Shown: piece after piece, positions 41,345 to 50,255 of the stretch
How positions within the stretch are numbered: the stretch's first letter is position 1
Layout: every line of letters starts with the position of its first letter
NCBI GenBank assembly: GCA_947085525.1
Contig: CAMTWU010000002.1
Location: 51,071-115,070 of the forward strand
Source: JACPYF01 sp947085525
Lineage (GTDB): Bacteria > Patescibacteriota > Saccharimonadia > Saccharimonadales > Saccharimonadaceae
Length of the DNA stretch: 64,000 bases
Direction of reading: 5' to 3'
The notes under the pieces: generated by a model
Told to the model about the DNA's origin: nothing
The model's database searches: none
Seen by the model: only the letters and a program-made list of their open reading frames with translations
Made by a program: the position numbers and the translations under genes

Positions 41345-42463
41345 CTAAACTTTAGGTCTAGGTAGTTCGAGGAAAAGCGCTGCCCACACCATACCAGGAT
41401 CGGCACGATAATACGGCGCGTAGTACCATGAGCCATCAGGGTTAACTAGTTCTGGGTAATTTCCATGACGCTCGATTAGTGATGCAAAGCGGGTGTATTC
41501 TTCACCGTATTCGTGACGATCGTAACGCCTCAATAAATGCAGGTAAAATGTCGCATGCCAAGTCCAGATACTGTTGCCGGTATAGTTTGGCATAGCAATT
41601 GGGCCCATACCGAAACGGTAGCGAATCTTTCCGCCGATCTTACTATATTTTAGAGGATAAGGACGGTTTAATTTCTCACTATTGATATAGTCAAATGTCT
41701 TTTGCGCGAGGTGTTCGTCGTTCACAACTTTTAAAAAGAACGGCATCAGTGCGCACTCAGCACTAAATACATTTAGTTTGCTATCGGCCTGAAAGAACTT
41801 CCCATTCCAGTAGTATTTTATCAATGCTTCTTCGTAGCGACTCTTTGGAAACGGAAACGATAAACCGAGCTCGTGTGCTGCCGCGGACAGTCGACCAACC
41901 AATGCGTACGAATAGGCACTGCGATCATAAAATACTGCGTCACGCAGCTCAGCATACAAACCTTTTGTCAGGTGACCAGTAAAAGGGTCGATATATCTAT
42001 CAGCATATTTTTTCAGTCGGCGGTTCAAGAACACGTGTTCTTTTCGCGTTAGTTTATAGTCACTCACTGCGAGTGAGTGGAGTAGCCAAGGCAAAGCATC
42101 GATACTATGCTCGTCCGGTGCATTAAATGTACGACCCGCCTTGTCTATACACAGAGCGACATGGTCGGCTTTTTCATAATGTTCCAGCGCCCATTTGAGC
42201 GTATGGCGAACTTCTCCTCCATGCCCTAGTTTGGTGAGTGATTCAGCAACAGTACCAAAATCACGCATCCAGAAAAAGTCATAATGTCCTAGGCTAGTCC
42301 GGTAAAACGTACCATTCCATAGCCGCCGAACAATTTCAGCGCAAACTTCACGCGCGTCGCCATCTATGTGTTCGAGTTTACCCAGATACCTACCGTACAC
42401 TTGTCGCATACCGACACGAACCATGCCGACAGCACCCAATGCACGATGTAGAAAGTATTTCAT
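41345..42463 (-). CDS. Six-hairpin glycosidase (GH15/GH63/GH100-like)
   Basis: 372 aa, all-alpha toroid-type. Motifs: YDFFWMRDFGTVAESL, LPWLLHSLAVSDYKLTR, WNGKFFQAD, YTGNSIWTWHATFYLHLLRR and NPDGSWYYAPYYRADPGM, typical of glucosidase or amylo-1,6-glucosidase-like enzymes. No signal peptide, so probably cytoplasmic glycan or trehalose-type disaccharide degradation. TATACT 10 nt before the ATG. Confidence 0.85.
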   Translation of the reverse strand: MKYFLHRALGAVGMVRVGMRQVYGRYLGKLEHIDGDAREVCAEIVRRLWNGTFYRTSLGHYDFFWMRDFGTVAESLTKLGHGGEVRHTLKWALEHYEKADHVALCIDKAGRTFNAPDEHSIDALPWLLHSLAVSDYKLTRKEHVFLNRRLKKYADRYIDPFTGHLTKGLYAELRDAVFYDRSAYSYALVGRLSAAAHELGLSFPFPKSRYEEALIKYYWNGKFFQADSKLNVFSAECALMPFFLKVVNDEHLAQKTFDYINSEKLNRPYPLKYSKIGGKIRYRFGMGPIAMPNYTGNSIWTWHATFYLHLLRRYDRHEYGEEYTRFASLIERHGNYPELVNPDGSWYYAPYYRADPGMVWAALFLELPRPKV

Positions 42464-42569
42464 ATCAGGGGTTAGTATAACACAGCAGCATTATACTCTT
42501 TAATTGCTACATATTGGTATCATGCTAACTTTGATAGAATATATTATTTAGCTATGGTACTATTCATTT

Positions 42570-43520
42570 ATGAAAAAAACTACGAAAGCTAACATAAAAA
42601 AACACAAAGCCGCAGTTTGGCTTAACAGAGTTAATTTAGTAGTATTGATTATCACATCAGTCTTATTCTTGATCTATCTATCACAATACTTTACTGCTAT
42701 AAATCCGGGCAATACCTATAGTTTATACGGGTTTTTACTAGTATTTATATGGGTGCTGGCGGTTAGCTACCTATCTATACCTCTAGCATTACTAATATTT
42801 ACTATTGTTTACTCAAAAAAGTTAAAGAAATTACCAAAGCTCAGGAAACTATTACTAATTAAACCAGTAATTAGTTTTGTATTAGCTTTATTTATGCTTT
42901 TACAAACAAGCTACTTTGTTTTTGGCCAGCAAATTCAATATGATTTATCTAGAAACATAAAGGCAGATAACTTTTCATTCAATGATCTGGAGACTGCTCT
43001 AGCGTATTGTAACGTAAGTGGTGTCGGGGCTCATAAGGGCCTTGTAACTATCACCCTGAGAAGTGGTGACTCGCTAGTTACCGAGACAGATGACTTGTTC
43101 AAGGTTTATAATCTTGCTAATAAATACGACTCTAAATGCCCCCAAGTTCTTGGCGCAGGCACCGGCAATACTTTGTTTGATGATAAATACATAGACAATA
43201 AAGAATTATCTAACTACATAGGCCAAAACTGTGATATCGATAGTATATATCTGTATGACGGTAATTTCTTCGATAGAGAAAGTTATAAATACAATAATGT
43301 AGAAGGTTACGATAATAAACCCAAGGGAAAAGATACAGGAATACTTTTCTATAGAAAAACTTTAGACAACTTTAGGGTAGTGACCAGAGTATCAATTATT
43401 AGTCAATCAGCATCTTCTAATCTATCACAGGAACTCGCAAAGACACCTCAAAAATGTTCTGACATAAAGATAATAAACGTTGAAAATACAAAAGAGTATA
43501 TTAGCGAATACAGTATCTAG
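42570..43520 (+). CDS. Hypothetical membrane protein, 316 aa
   Basis: Three N-terminal membrane helices (about 17-40, 50-78, 93-112), then a soluble, likely extracytoplasmic domain of about 190 residues with several Cys (YCNVSG; KCPQV; NCDID; KCSDI) that could form disulfides. No family recognised. TACTAT 6 nt before the ATG. Its stop codon (TAG) lies inside the dnaJ CIRCE element. Confidence 0.65.
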   Translation: MKKTTKANIKKHKAAVWLNRVNLVVLIITSVLFLIYLSQYFTAINPGNTYSLYGFLLVFIWVLAVSYLSIPLALLIFTIVYSKKLKKLPKLRKLLLIKPVISFVLALFMLLQTSYFVFGQQIQYDLSRNIKADNFSFNDLETALAYCNVSGVGAHKGLVTITLRSGDSLVTETDDLFKVYNLANKYDSKCPQVLGAGTGNTLFDDKYIDNKELSNYIGQNCDIDSIYLYDGNFFDRESYKYNNVEGYDNKPKGKDTGILFYRKTLDNFRVVTRVSIISQSASSNLSQELAKTPQKCSDIKIINVENTKEYISEYSI

Positions 43521-43543
43521 CACTCTAGACATGCAAGTGCTAA
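43517..43543. promoter_or_regulatory. CIRCE operator of dnaJ
   Basis: CTAGCACTC (43517-43525), 9-bp spacer, AAGTGCTAA (43535-43543): 8/9 and 8/9 to consensus. The spacer has TAGACA (-35); TATTAT at 43549-43554 is the -10, 17 bp away, and the dnaJ ATG follows 8 nt later. Confidence 0.85.
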
Positions 43544-43562
43544 ATTGGTATTATTATAAGCA

Positions 43563-44657
43563 ATGAGTAAACGTGATTATTACGAAGTTCTGGGTATCTC
43601 GAAAGGCGCTAGCGCTGACGAGATTAAAAAAGCTTTTCGCAAATTGGCCGTCAAACATCACCCCGACAAAGAAGGTGGTGATGAGGCGAAATTCAAAGAA
43701 GCTAATGAAGCCTACGAAGTATTAAAAGATTCGAGCAAGCGCCAGCGCTATGATCAATTTGGTCATGCCGGTGTTGGTGGTTCATCTGGTGGTGGCTACA
43801 GTAGCAATCCGTTCGAAGGATTCCAAGGTCAAAATGTTAACTTTGATTTTGGTGAAGGTGGATTGGGCGATATATTCGGCAGTTTCTTTGGCGGTGGCCA
43901 ACAACAATCTAAAACCCGCCGTGGTCGTGATGTTGAAACCCAACTGACACTGTCGTTTGAAGAAGCGATCTTTGGAATAGAGGAAAAGATCAGTCTAAAT
44001 TTAGATGATACCTGCGAGCACTGCAAAGGTACAACTGCCGAGCCTGGACACAGTATGAAAACATGTCCGACCTGTAAGGGTGCGGGTCAGGTCAACAAAG
44101 TCATGAATACGATCTTTGGCCAAATACAACAGGCTGCAATATGCGATCAGTGTAAGGGCAAAGGTAGAATTCCGGAAAAAGTATGTACAGTTTGTCATGG
44201 CAAAGGAACGCAAAAAAATAAAGTGCAGACAAATCTGAAGATACCTGCGGGTATAGATGATGGCGCAACTATACGCCTGCGTGAACACGGTGAAGCTATT
44301 GCCGACGGCCCAAAAGGCGATCTGTTCGTGCATATTCGCGTCAAACCGCACAAGAAATTCACACGTGAAGGTGATTTGATACTGAGTGAAGAGCATATTA
44401 GTTTTAGTGATGCAGCATTGGGAGCCGAAGTAGATGTAGAAACTGTCGACGGTGAAATGACTATGAAAGTTCCAGCAGGTACACAAAGCGGTACGGACTT
44501 TAAACTATCAAATCACGGTGTCCCACATTTGCGGGGTAACAAGCGCGGTGCGCATATTGTGACAATTGTTGTTGATACCCCAACCAAACTATCCAAACAG
44601 CAAAAAGAATTGTTCGCTAGTCTTCGGACTAGCAAAAAGCGAAATATCTTTAAATAA
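43563..44657 (+). CDS. dnaJ: Co-chaperone DnaJ (Hsp40)
   Basis: 364 aa, all four regions: J domain with HPD (residues 33-35), Gly/Phe region (GGGYSSNPFEGF), zinc-finger region with CEHCKG, CPTCKG, CDQCKG and CTVCHG, and the C-terminal substrate domain. Slightly short of the usual 375-380 aa, mainly in the G/F linker. Leaderless start and CIRCE-regulated. It acts with DnaK, GrpE; these genes are scattered over 14 kb instead of one operon. Confidence 0.97.
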   Translation: MSKRDYYEVLGISKGASADEIKKAFRKLAVKHHPDKEGGDEAKFKEANEAYEVLKDSSKRQRYDQFGHAGVGGSSGGGYSSNPFEGFQGQNVNFDFGEGGLGDIFGSFFGGGQQQSKTRRGRDVETQLTLSFEEAIFGIEEKISLNLDDTCEHCKGTTAEPGHSMKTCPTCKGAGQVNKVMNTIFGQIQQAAICDQCKGKGRIPEKVCTVCHGKGTQKNKVQTNLKIPAGIDDGATIRLREHGEAIADGPKGDLFVHIRVKPHKKFTREGDLILSEEHISFSDAALGAEVDVETVDGEMTMKVPAGTQSGTDFKLSNHGVPHLRGNKRGAHIVTIVVDTPTKLSKQQKELFASLRTSKKRNIFK

Positions 44658-44677
44658 TTGCTATAATATAGCTACCT

Positions 44678-45133
44678 ATGACCATAAGCACTATCATATT
44701 AGCAATTGCCATTATATTAGCCGTCTTTGGGTTCGTATCTAAAAAACGCTTGGGACTACCGTCACTAGGGCTCGCAGCTGGTGCATTAATATCGCAGCAA
44801 TGGTCTAGTTATGTGACGATATTTTTGCAAGAACAAGGTATACAATTGATCGCTCCACCTCTGTCAAATGTCGTCATCACAGTTTTGATCATACTCCCTG
44901 CGGTGTTACTCATGAGTGTTAGCGGCAAAGAACACGGCAAAATCACACGGTTATTCGAAGCCTTGGTCTTTGCGTTACTCGGTGCATCATTGTTGGTCAC
45001 AGCACTGGGAACAAACAGTGACAAGCTGCTGACATCTGTCCAACAATATGCAAATATCATCACTGTAGTTGCGCTGACTACTGCATTAGGTAATATCCTG
45101 CTGACTCATCGCCCTCGCAAGAAACCGCACTAG
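44678..45133 (+). CDS. Four-helix membrane protein, CvpA-like
   Basis: 151 aa with four helices and the first-loop sequence GLPSLGLAAGALISQQW. The layout resembles CvpA-type proteins, but I cannot make a firm family call. TATAAT about 12 nt upstream. Precedes a tRNA-Lys region. Confidence 0.6.
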   Translation: MTISTIILAIAIILAVFGFVSKKRLGLPSLGLAAGALISQQWSSYVTIFLQEQGIQLIAPPLSNVVITVLIILPAVLLMSVSGKEHGKITRLFEALVFALLGASLLVTALGTNSDKLLTSVQQYANIITVVALTTALGNILLTHRPRKKPH

Positions 45134-45180
45134 ACGTAACACCTTAAATTTGCTATAGTCTTATCTGTTAATCATTACGC

Positions 45181-45307
45181 GGACCAGTAGCTCAGTTGCA
45201 TAGTAGAAACTTGTTTCTACGGCAATATATAATAAGCACCTGTGCTCTGACCCAAAATATTCTATGAAAAATGAATTGCACCTTGCCAATAAATTTAACC
45301 ATAATAC
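45181..45307 (+). repeat. tRNA-Lys(TTT) upstream element with 5'-half tRNA copy
   Basis: Begins with GGACCAGTAGCTCAGTTG, identical to the first 18 nt of the downstream tRNA-Lys, then an 8-bp hairpin (45203-45220), a 22-nt block starting AATAAGCACCTG (45231-45252) and ATGAATTGCACCTTGC (45271-45286). The same order and near-identical blocks occur before tRNA-Lys(CTT). GTGCTCTGACC can pair with the tRNA D arm (GGTTAGAGCAC). Confidence 0.75.
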
Positions 45308-45384
45308 GGACCAGTAGCTCAGTTGGTTAGAGCACCTGCCTTTTAAGCAGGGTGTCGTGAGTTCAAGTCTCACCTGGTCCTCCA
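45308..45384 (+). tRNA. tRNA-Lys (anticodon TTT)
   Basis: 77 nt, acceptor GGACCAG/CTGGTCC, D arm GCTC..GAGC, anticodon loop CTTTTAA giving TTT, T loop TTCAAGT, encoded CCA. Only 21 nt separate the upstream element's last conserved block from the tRNA. Confidence 0.96.
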
Positions 45385-45389
45385 AGAAA

Positions 45390-45418
45390 AATAATCTACC
45401 AAGCGTAGATTATTTTTT
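45390..45418 (+). terminator. Terminator after tRNA-Lys(TTT)
   Basis: AATAATCTAC pairs with GTAGATTATT around CAAGC and is followed by TTTTTT. It sits just before the comEC promoter. Confidence 0.9.
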
Positions 45419-45447
45419 GTTTATCGGTATTTTGGTATGCTTTTATC

Positions 45448-46908
45448 ATGCAAAAAATCATCTTGATACTAAAGCGTCAGCAACATATTTCAGCATTCAT
45501 CCCTTTTATGTCACTAGGACTTTTGATCGGCATTGCACTAGCCTTGTTACCGAATGCATATTATTTCGTGAGCGCTGGATGGTTTATGCTTGCAATTACG
45601 CTATTAGCTATCTCCGTATGGAAGAGATCAACGTGGATGATAGTTCTTGTTCTATTCGCTGGAGTACTGCTTGGGCTGACTCGAGCGATGCCTCTACAAA
45701 GCGAACTGATATTCTATGAATCATTTATTGGTCATACAGTAGAGGTAAGGGGAAAAGTTGTCGATGACGTTGCGATCGGCAAACACGGCGAAAAACAGTT
45801 CAAACTCACAGATGTGAAAATAAATGACAAGCAGTCATCGGGAACTATATGGGTCAGTGTGAATACTAATTTGGATATAAAACGTAGTTTTGATGTGAAC
45901 GTACAAGGGAAGATAAACAAAGGTTTCGGAAATTACTCTGCCAGCATGTTCCGTGCACAGATAGTAAGTGTTACAGATACCCATACTGATACAGCACGTG
46001 AAGTTAGAGATTGGTTTGCGACTAATATCCGTCAAGTTATCAATGAACCTCAGGCGAGTTTGGGAATTGGCTACGTGGTTGGACAGAAATCTAGTTTGCC
46101 AGAAAGTTTGGAACAAGCACTCAAGATTGTTGGGCTAACACATATTGTTGTAGCTAGTGGGTATAACCTGACAATACTAGTTAGATTTGCACGTCGGATA
46201 TTTACACCAATATCAAAATATCTAGCAACCTTGGCCGGCAGCATAATGATCGGTGGATTTATATTGGTGACAGGATTTAGCCCTAGTATGACACGGGCGG
46301 GGTTGGTTGCTGGGATTAGTTTGGCGACTTGGTACTACGGCAGACATGTTCACCCTCTCGTACTTTTGCCTTTTGTTGCAGCACTCACGGCTATGATAAA
46401 TCCTAGTTATGTATGGGGAGATTTAGGATGGTATTTGTCATTCGCCGCGTTTGCAGGTGTGATGATTCTCGCGCCGCTATTACAAAATTATTTCTTCGGT
46501 CCTAAAAAACCAGGGACAGTACGCCAAATAATAGGGGAAACTATTTCTGCACAAATTGTCACAATGCCGATCATTGCACTTAGCTTTGGTACAATTGCTG
46601 TCTTTGCACTACCTGCGAACTTGCTGGTGTTACCACTAGTTCCGCTGGCTATGGCGCTCGTTTTTGTTAGTGGCCTGAGCGTTGTTATCGTACCTGGAAT
46701 TGCACCTTTGATAGGAGCTAGCGCACAGCTACTACTGACCTATATGACATCAGTAATCAACTGGTTTGTCGCTATACCAAACGCTACTATCGAAGTTTCA
46801 TTTAATATAACTATGCTCATTATTTCTTATGTAGTTATTGTCATCATAGCGATAATACTACAGAGAATTACAAAGCATAACTTTCGTCACGATAACTTGG
46901 TTGAATAA
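45448..46908 (+). CDS. comEC: ComEC/Rec2-like DNA uptake channel, core only
   Basis: 486 aa. N-terminal helices, a soluble DUF4131/OB-like region (about 80-160) and the competence domain with VVASGYNLTILVRFARRI, FSPSMTRAGLVAGIS and GWYLSFAAFAGVMIL. The usual C-terminal metallo-beta-lactamase-like domain is missing, as in many streamlined genomes. It transports single-stranded DNA inward; together with the pilins it suggests natural competence. TATGCT box 6 nt upstream. Confidence 0.88.
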   Translation: MQKIILILKRQQHISAFIPFMSLGLLIGIALALLPNAYYFVSAGWFMLAITLLAISVWKRSTWMIVLVLFAGVLLGLTRAMPLQSELIFYESFIGHTVEVRGKVVDDVAIGKHGEKQFKLTDVKINDKQSSGTIWVSVNTNLDIKRSFDVNVQGKINKGFGNYSASMFRAQIVSVTDTHTDTAREVRDWFATNIRQVINEPQASLGIGYVVGQKSSLPESLEQALKIVGLTHIVVASGYNLTILVRFARRIFTPISKYLATLAGSIMIGGFILVTGFSPSMTRAGLVAGISLATWYYGRHVHPLVLLPFVAALTAMINPSYVWGDLGWYLSFAAFAGVMILAPLLQNYFFGPKKPGTVRQIIGETISAQIVTMPIIALSFGTIAVFALPANLLVLPLVPLAMALVFVSGLSVVIVPGIAPLIGASAQLLLTYMTSVINWFVAIPNATIEVSFNITMLIISYVVIVIIAIILQRITKHNFRHDNLVE

Positions 46909-46941
46909 ATTTAACAGATTGAATATGGTACAATAGTCCAT

Positions 46942-47646
46942 ATGTCAGGACATTCCAAGTGGTCAACAATCAAGCGCCAAAAAGGTGCAGCCGACGCAAA
47001 ACGTGGTGCGGTTTTCACTAAAATTGGTAACCAAATTGCTATTGCTGCTCGTAGTGGAACAGACCCAGCAATCAACTCGACCTTGGCGATGGTTATCGAA
47101 AAGGCCAAAGCTGCCAATATGCCAAATGCCAATATTCAGCGTAGTATCGACCGTGTGAAAGACAAAAGTGCAGCCCAAGTTGAGGAAGTCACCTACGAAG
47201 GCTACGGTCCAGGTGGGGTTGGGCTGATTATTGAAGCCGCCACAGACAACAAAAACCGCACATTCCCCGAAGTCAGAAACGTACTGACAAAAAATGGTGG
47301 GCGTATCGCCGAGCCTGGTAGTGTAGCCTTTCAGTTCGACCGAAAAGGTGTCATCACAGTTGCCGGTAGTGGCGAAGAAATCTTACTACAGGTTCTAGAT
47401 GCTGGTGCAGACGATGCGATCGAGGAAGAAGGCGAAGTAATTGTCTACACCAGTGCAAAAGAATTAGCGAAGGTACGTAGTAATATTGTCGAAGGTGGAT
47501 TAGAAGTCAAAGATGCTGGGTTAGAATATGTACCAAAAACCACTGTTGAGTTAGATGATGAGAAAAAAGAGAAAGCATTGAAGCTTTTGGGACTCATCGA
47601 TGATCTAGATGATGTTGTGAATGTCAGCAGTAACGCTGAACTGTAG
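46942..47646 (+). CDS. yebC: YebC/PmpR family regulatory/translation factor
   Basis: 234 aa. MSGHSKWSTIKRQKGAADAKR, LAMVIEKAKAANMPNANIQ, the TYEGYGPGGVGLIIEA and NGGRIAEPGSVAFQF segments are textbook YebC. Family members act as transcriptional regulators or in relief of ribosome stalling at polyproline. TACAAT 7 nt before the ATG. Confidence 0.97.
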   Translation: MSGHSKWSTIKRQKGAADAKRGAVFTKIGNQIAIAARSGTDPAINSTLAMVIEKAKAANMPNANIQRSIDRVKDKSAAQVEEVTYEGYGPGGVGLIIEAATDNKNRTFPEVRNVLTKNGGRIAEPGSVAFQFDRKGVITVAGSGEEILLQVLDAGADDAIEEEGEVIVYTSAKELAKVRSNIVEGGLEVKDAGLEYVPKTTVELDDEKKEKALKLLGLIDDLDDVVNVSSNAEL

Positions 47647-47662
47647 GTGATATAATAAGCTT

Positions 47663-48061
47663 ATGTTTATACGTAAGCCGCATAATATCGTCAGTAAAGT
47701 TATAGATCTCACAACTGATACAAATACCAAGAAAGCTTCCCATACTTGGATGGCTGAAGATGCCACTCGCCAGGCGACATTTGGTTCGACTAGTCGCGAG
47801 ACATTTGAGCAAAGACGACAGATTGACCGTGAGAGAAAGACAGTTGCGCGTTACGGCGATTCACGTTTGGCGCATTCGGCTACTCAAGCTCGTGGCGATT
47901 TATCACGGGCAGCAAATCGTGAGCGAGAAAATATTCGAAAACGATTCGATAAAACAAAAGACAAAGATCCAACTATAGCAAATCCTACTCCACCTCAAAT
48001 TGCAGATTTCTCTGCACCCAAAGATTCTTCATTCTACCCAGAATTTCGACCAAAATTATGA
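47663..48061 (+). CDS. Hypothetical charged helical protein
   Basis: 132 aa, Arg/Lys/Glu/Asp-rich, probably a long helix in residues 40-100 (EQRRQIDRERKTVARYGDSR), Pro-rich end. No recognised domain. TATAAT 47651-47656, 6 nt before the ATG. Lies between yebC and tRNA-His. Confidence 0.6.
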   Translation: MFIRKPHNIVSKVIDLTTDTNTKKASHTWMAEDATRQATFGSTSRETFEQRRQIDRERKTVARYGDSRLAHSATQARGDLSRAANRERENIRKRFDKTKDKDPTIANPTPPQIADFSAPKDSSFYPEFRPKL

Positions 48062-48098
48062 TAGAATAACATATACTAGGGCAAGGGTAATAAGTCGT

Positions 48099-48176
48099 GG
48101 CGGATGTAGCTCAGTTGGTTAGAGCGCCGGGTTGTGGTTCCGGAGGCCGTGGGTTCAATTCCCATCATTCGCCCCA
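48099..48176 (+). tRNA. tRNA-His (anticodon GTG)
   Basis: 78 nt including the extra 5' G(-1), acceptor GCGGATG/CATTCGC with C73, anticodon loop TTGTGGT giving GTG, T loop TTCAATT, encoded CCA. A CDS starts 13 nt after the CCA. Confidence 0.96.
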
Positions 48177-48189
48177 AGTATAGAAATTT

Positions 48190-48732
48190 ATGAAATATCA
48201 TTATCGACAAGGAATAGTCCAAAAAGACAAAAAAGGTCACAAAAAAGGGTGGCTTGGCTTTTTCATGATCGTTGCAGTTGTTGCCTACGGTGGATTTTTG
48301 TTCGCGGTACTCAATCTCAATGGTTGGCCTATCTCAGAAATCGACTCGACTGCAAAGGTTGTTAAAGCTACCAAACCAGGTGATACAAAAATATTTATCC
48401 CTGTCATTAACCTAGAGGCGAACAGTGGGTCGGTCAAACTCAACGGAGATCCATCATATAGTGATGTCACAATATCAGGATCTAGCCTTGGTTTTGGTGC
48501 GACCCCAAATCTACTCAGACAAGCTTCACCTTTTTATAATTTAGAACAAGTAAAAAGTGGCGACGAAATATTCTTGGATAGCCAGGGTGTGCGTTATGTC
48601 TACAAAGTCACAGATTCCGTAGACGAAGACGAGCAAAAACTCACAATCAAGAGTAGCCAAAAAACTGTCACAGCTAAAACTATCGGGACAATTGCCTGGA
48701 ATAACGGTAAGCCTAGTTTAGAGACTTTTTAG
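48190..48732 (+). CDS. Sortase-fold protein lacking catalytic residues
   Basis: 180 aa. N-terminal membrane anchor (about 20-42) and an extracytoplasmic beta domain resembling class-D/E sortases: TKIFIPVINLEANSG, ASPFYNLEQVKSGDEIFL and VRYVYKVTDSVDEDEQ. The catalytic His-Cys-Arg triad is absent: no His occurs in the extracytoplasmic part and no Cys anywhere. Starts 13 nt after tRNA-His, so probably co-transcribed with it. May be a surface structural protein. The 3' end overlaps the convergent murA-fusion gene by 4 nt. Confidence 0.6.
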   Translation: MKYHYRQGIVQKDKKGHKKGWLGFFMIVAVVAYGGFLFAVLNLNGWPISEIDSTAKVVKATKPGDTKIFIPVINLEANSGSVKLNGDPSYSDVTISGSSLGFGATPNLLRQASPFYNLEQVKSGDEIFLDSQGVRYVYKVTDSVDEDEQKLTIKSSQKTVTAKTIGTIAWNNGKPSLETF

Positions 48733-50255
48733 ATTTCTCGGAACGATTCTATCTTTGCACCCAGAGAATTTAGACGAGTAGCAAAATCTTCGTAGCCGCG
48801 GGCAATTGAGTATATATTACGCAGAGTCGACACACCAGGTGCAGCTAACATTGCCAGCAAAATAACAACTGCTGGTCGCAGCGCAGGTGGTGTTACGATT
48901 TCTGCACTCTTCCAATTAGTTGGACCTTCTATATATGCACGGTGCGGGTCGAGCAGTTCAACATTAGCGTTTAGCTTGTTGAGTTCAGTCAGGTAAATCG
49001 CACGGTTTTCAAACGACCAGTCATGTAATAGCGAGCGACCCTTTGCAGTAGCAGCGATAACTGCAAAAAATGGTAGGTTATCCATATTGATTCCAGGAAA
49101 TGGCAAGGCGTGAATCTTGTCCATAGGCGCGCGGAGGTTACTGACTTTGGTTGTGATATCTACCAATCTAGTAAAGTTATTTCTGGCTTTGTATTCTTTG
49201 CTAATGTCGTAGTGAAAGCCCATTTTTTCTAGCAAATCCAACTCGATTTCCAAAAACTCTATCGGAGCTCGTCGCACGGTTATCTCTGATTTTGTGACTA
49301 TTGCTGCTGTAATAAAGCTCATCGCTTCGATAGGATCTTCACTCGGATAATATTCAATATCTTTGTTGATATTCTTTACACCAGTTACCTTCAGTGTTGT
49401 TGTACCTATACCTTCTATTTTGACACCGCATTTTTCTAGGAATAGGCAAATATCTTGAACCATATAGTTCGGACTGGCATTTCGTATGGTAGTTTCACCT
49501 TCGGTCATTGCAGCACCGAACAGTACGTTTTCTGTCACTGTATCGCCACGTTCACTCAGTACAACTGTTCTGATGGGCTTTGTTTTGCGCGAGGTGACTT
49601 CGTAAAATTCATTGTGAGCAACTACCTCTAACCCAAAATGTCTCAGACCGTCAAGATGCGGCTCTATGGTGCGTTTGCCCAGATTACATCCGCCAGCATA
49701 AGGTATTTTAAATTTTTTGTAACGATGTAGTAGTGGGCCAAGGAATAGAATGATACTACGAGTACGCTTTGCCGCTTTGATATCAATATTCTCGAGCTTT
49801 AAACGAACTGGGGGTGTAATTTCTAAGTTATTTTTGCCAAACCAACGGACTTTGACACCTAGACTGGTCAAGACCTCAATAATTCGATTTACCTCTTCTA
49901 TTTTAGGGACATGATACAGTGTTGTTTTGCCACGATTGAGCAGTGATCCACACAGCAAGGCAACAGTGGCATTCTTGCTGGTTTTCATATCTATCTCACC
50001 ACTGAGCTTTTGGTTACCATGCACGCGAAAGTTAACAGTTCCAGATTCATTAAAGTTAACTATGTCGCTAGAGAGGACTTCACTAATACGAGCTAACATC
50101 TCAAGGCTGATATTTTGACCACCTCTTTCAATACGATTTACCGCGCTCTGTGACGTCGATAAACTATCAGCCAGCTGTTGCTGTGTCAAGCCTCTCGACA
50201 GGCGTGACTGCTGAATCAAATGACCTATTCTCGCTTTATAGGTGGTGTTATTCAT
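48729..50255 (-). CDS. murA: UDP-GlcNAc 1-carboxyvinyltransferase fused to an XRE-type HTH
   Basis: 508 aa. Residues about 8-65 form a Cro/C1-type HTH (IGHLIQQSRLSRGLTQQQLA, TSQSAVNRIERG); residues about 75-508 are MurA with the Lys-Asn pair in MKTSKNATVALL, the active-site Cys in AGGCNLGKRTIEPHLDGL, and paired TP domains. It makes UDP-GlcNAc-enolpyruvate, the first committed step of peptidoglycan. The frame is continuous, so the fusion is real in this assembly. TATTAT lies 8 nt before the ATG. Confidence 0.9.
   Translation of the reverse strand: MNNTTYKARIGHLIQQSRLSRGLTQQQLADSLSTSQSAVNRIERGGQNISLEMLARISEVLSSDIVNFNESGTVNFRVHGNQKLSGEIDMKTSKNATVALLCGSLLNRGKTTLYHVPKIEEVNRIIEVLTSLGVKVRWFGKNNLEITPPVRLKLENIDIKAAKRTRSIILFLGPLLHRYKKFKIPYAGGCNLGKRTIEPHLDGLRHFGLEVVAHNEFYEVTSRKTKPIRTVVLSERGDTVTENVLFGAAMTEGETTIRNASPNYMVQDICLFLEKCGVKIEGIGTTTLKVTGVKNINKDIEYYPSEDPIEAMSFITAAIVTKSEITVRRAPIEFLEIELDLLEKMGFHYDISKEYKARNNFTRLVDITTKVSNLRAPMDKIHALPFPGINMDNLPFFAVIAATAKGRSLLHDWSFENRAIYLTELNKLNANVELLDPHRAYIEGPTNWKSAEIVTPPALRPAVVILLAMLAAPGVSTLRNIYSIARGYEDFATRLNSLGAKIESFREI

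Noticed and set aside
45161..45385. Antisense frame over tRNA-Lys(TTT), 74 aa
   Set aside because: Complement of a tRNA and its upstream element; such frames occur on tRNA complements and have no promoter or SD here.
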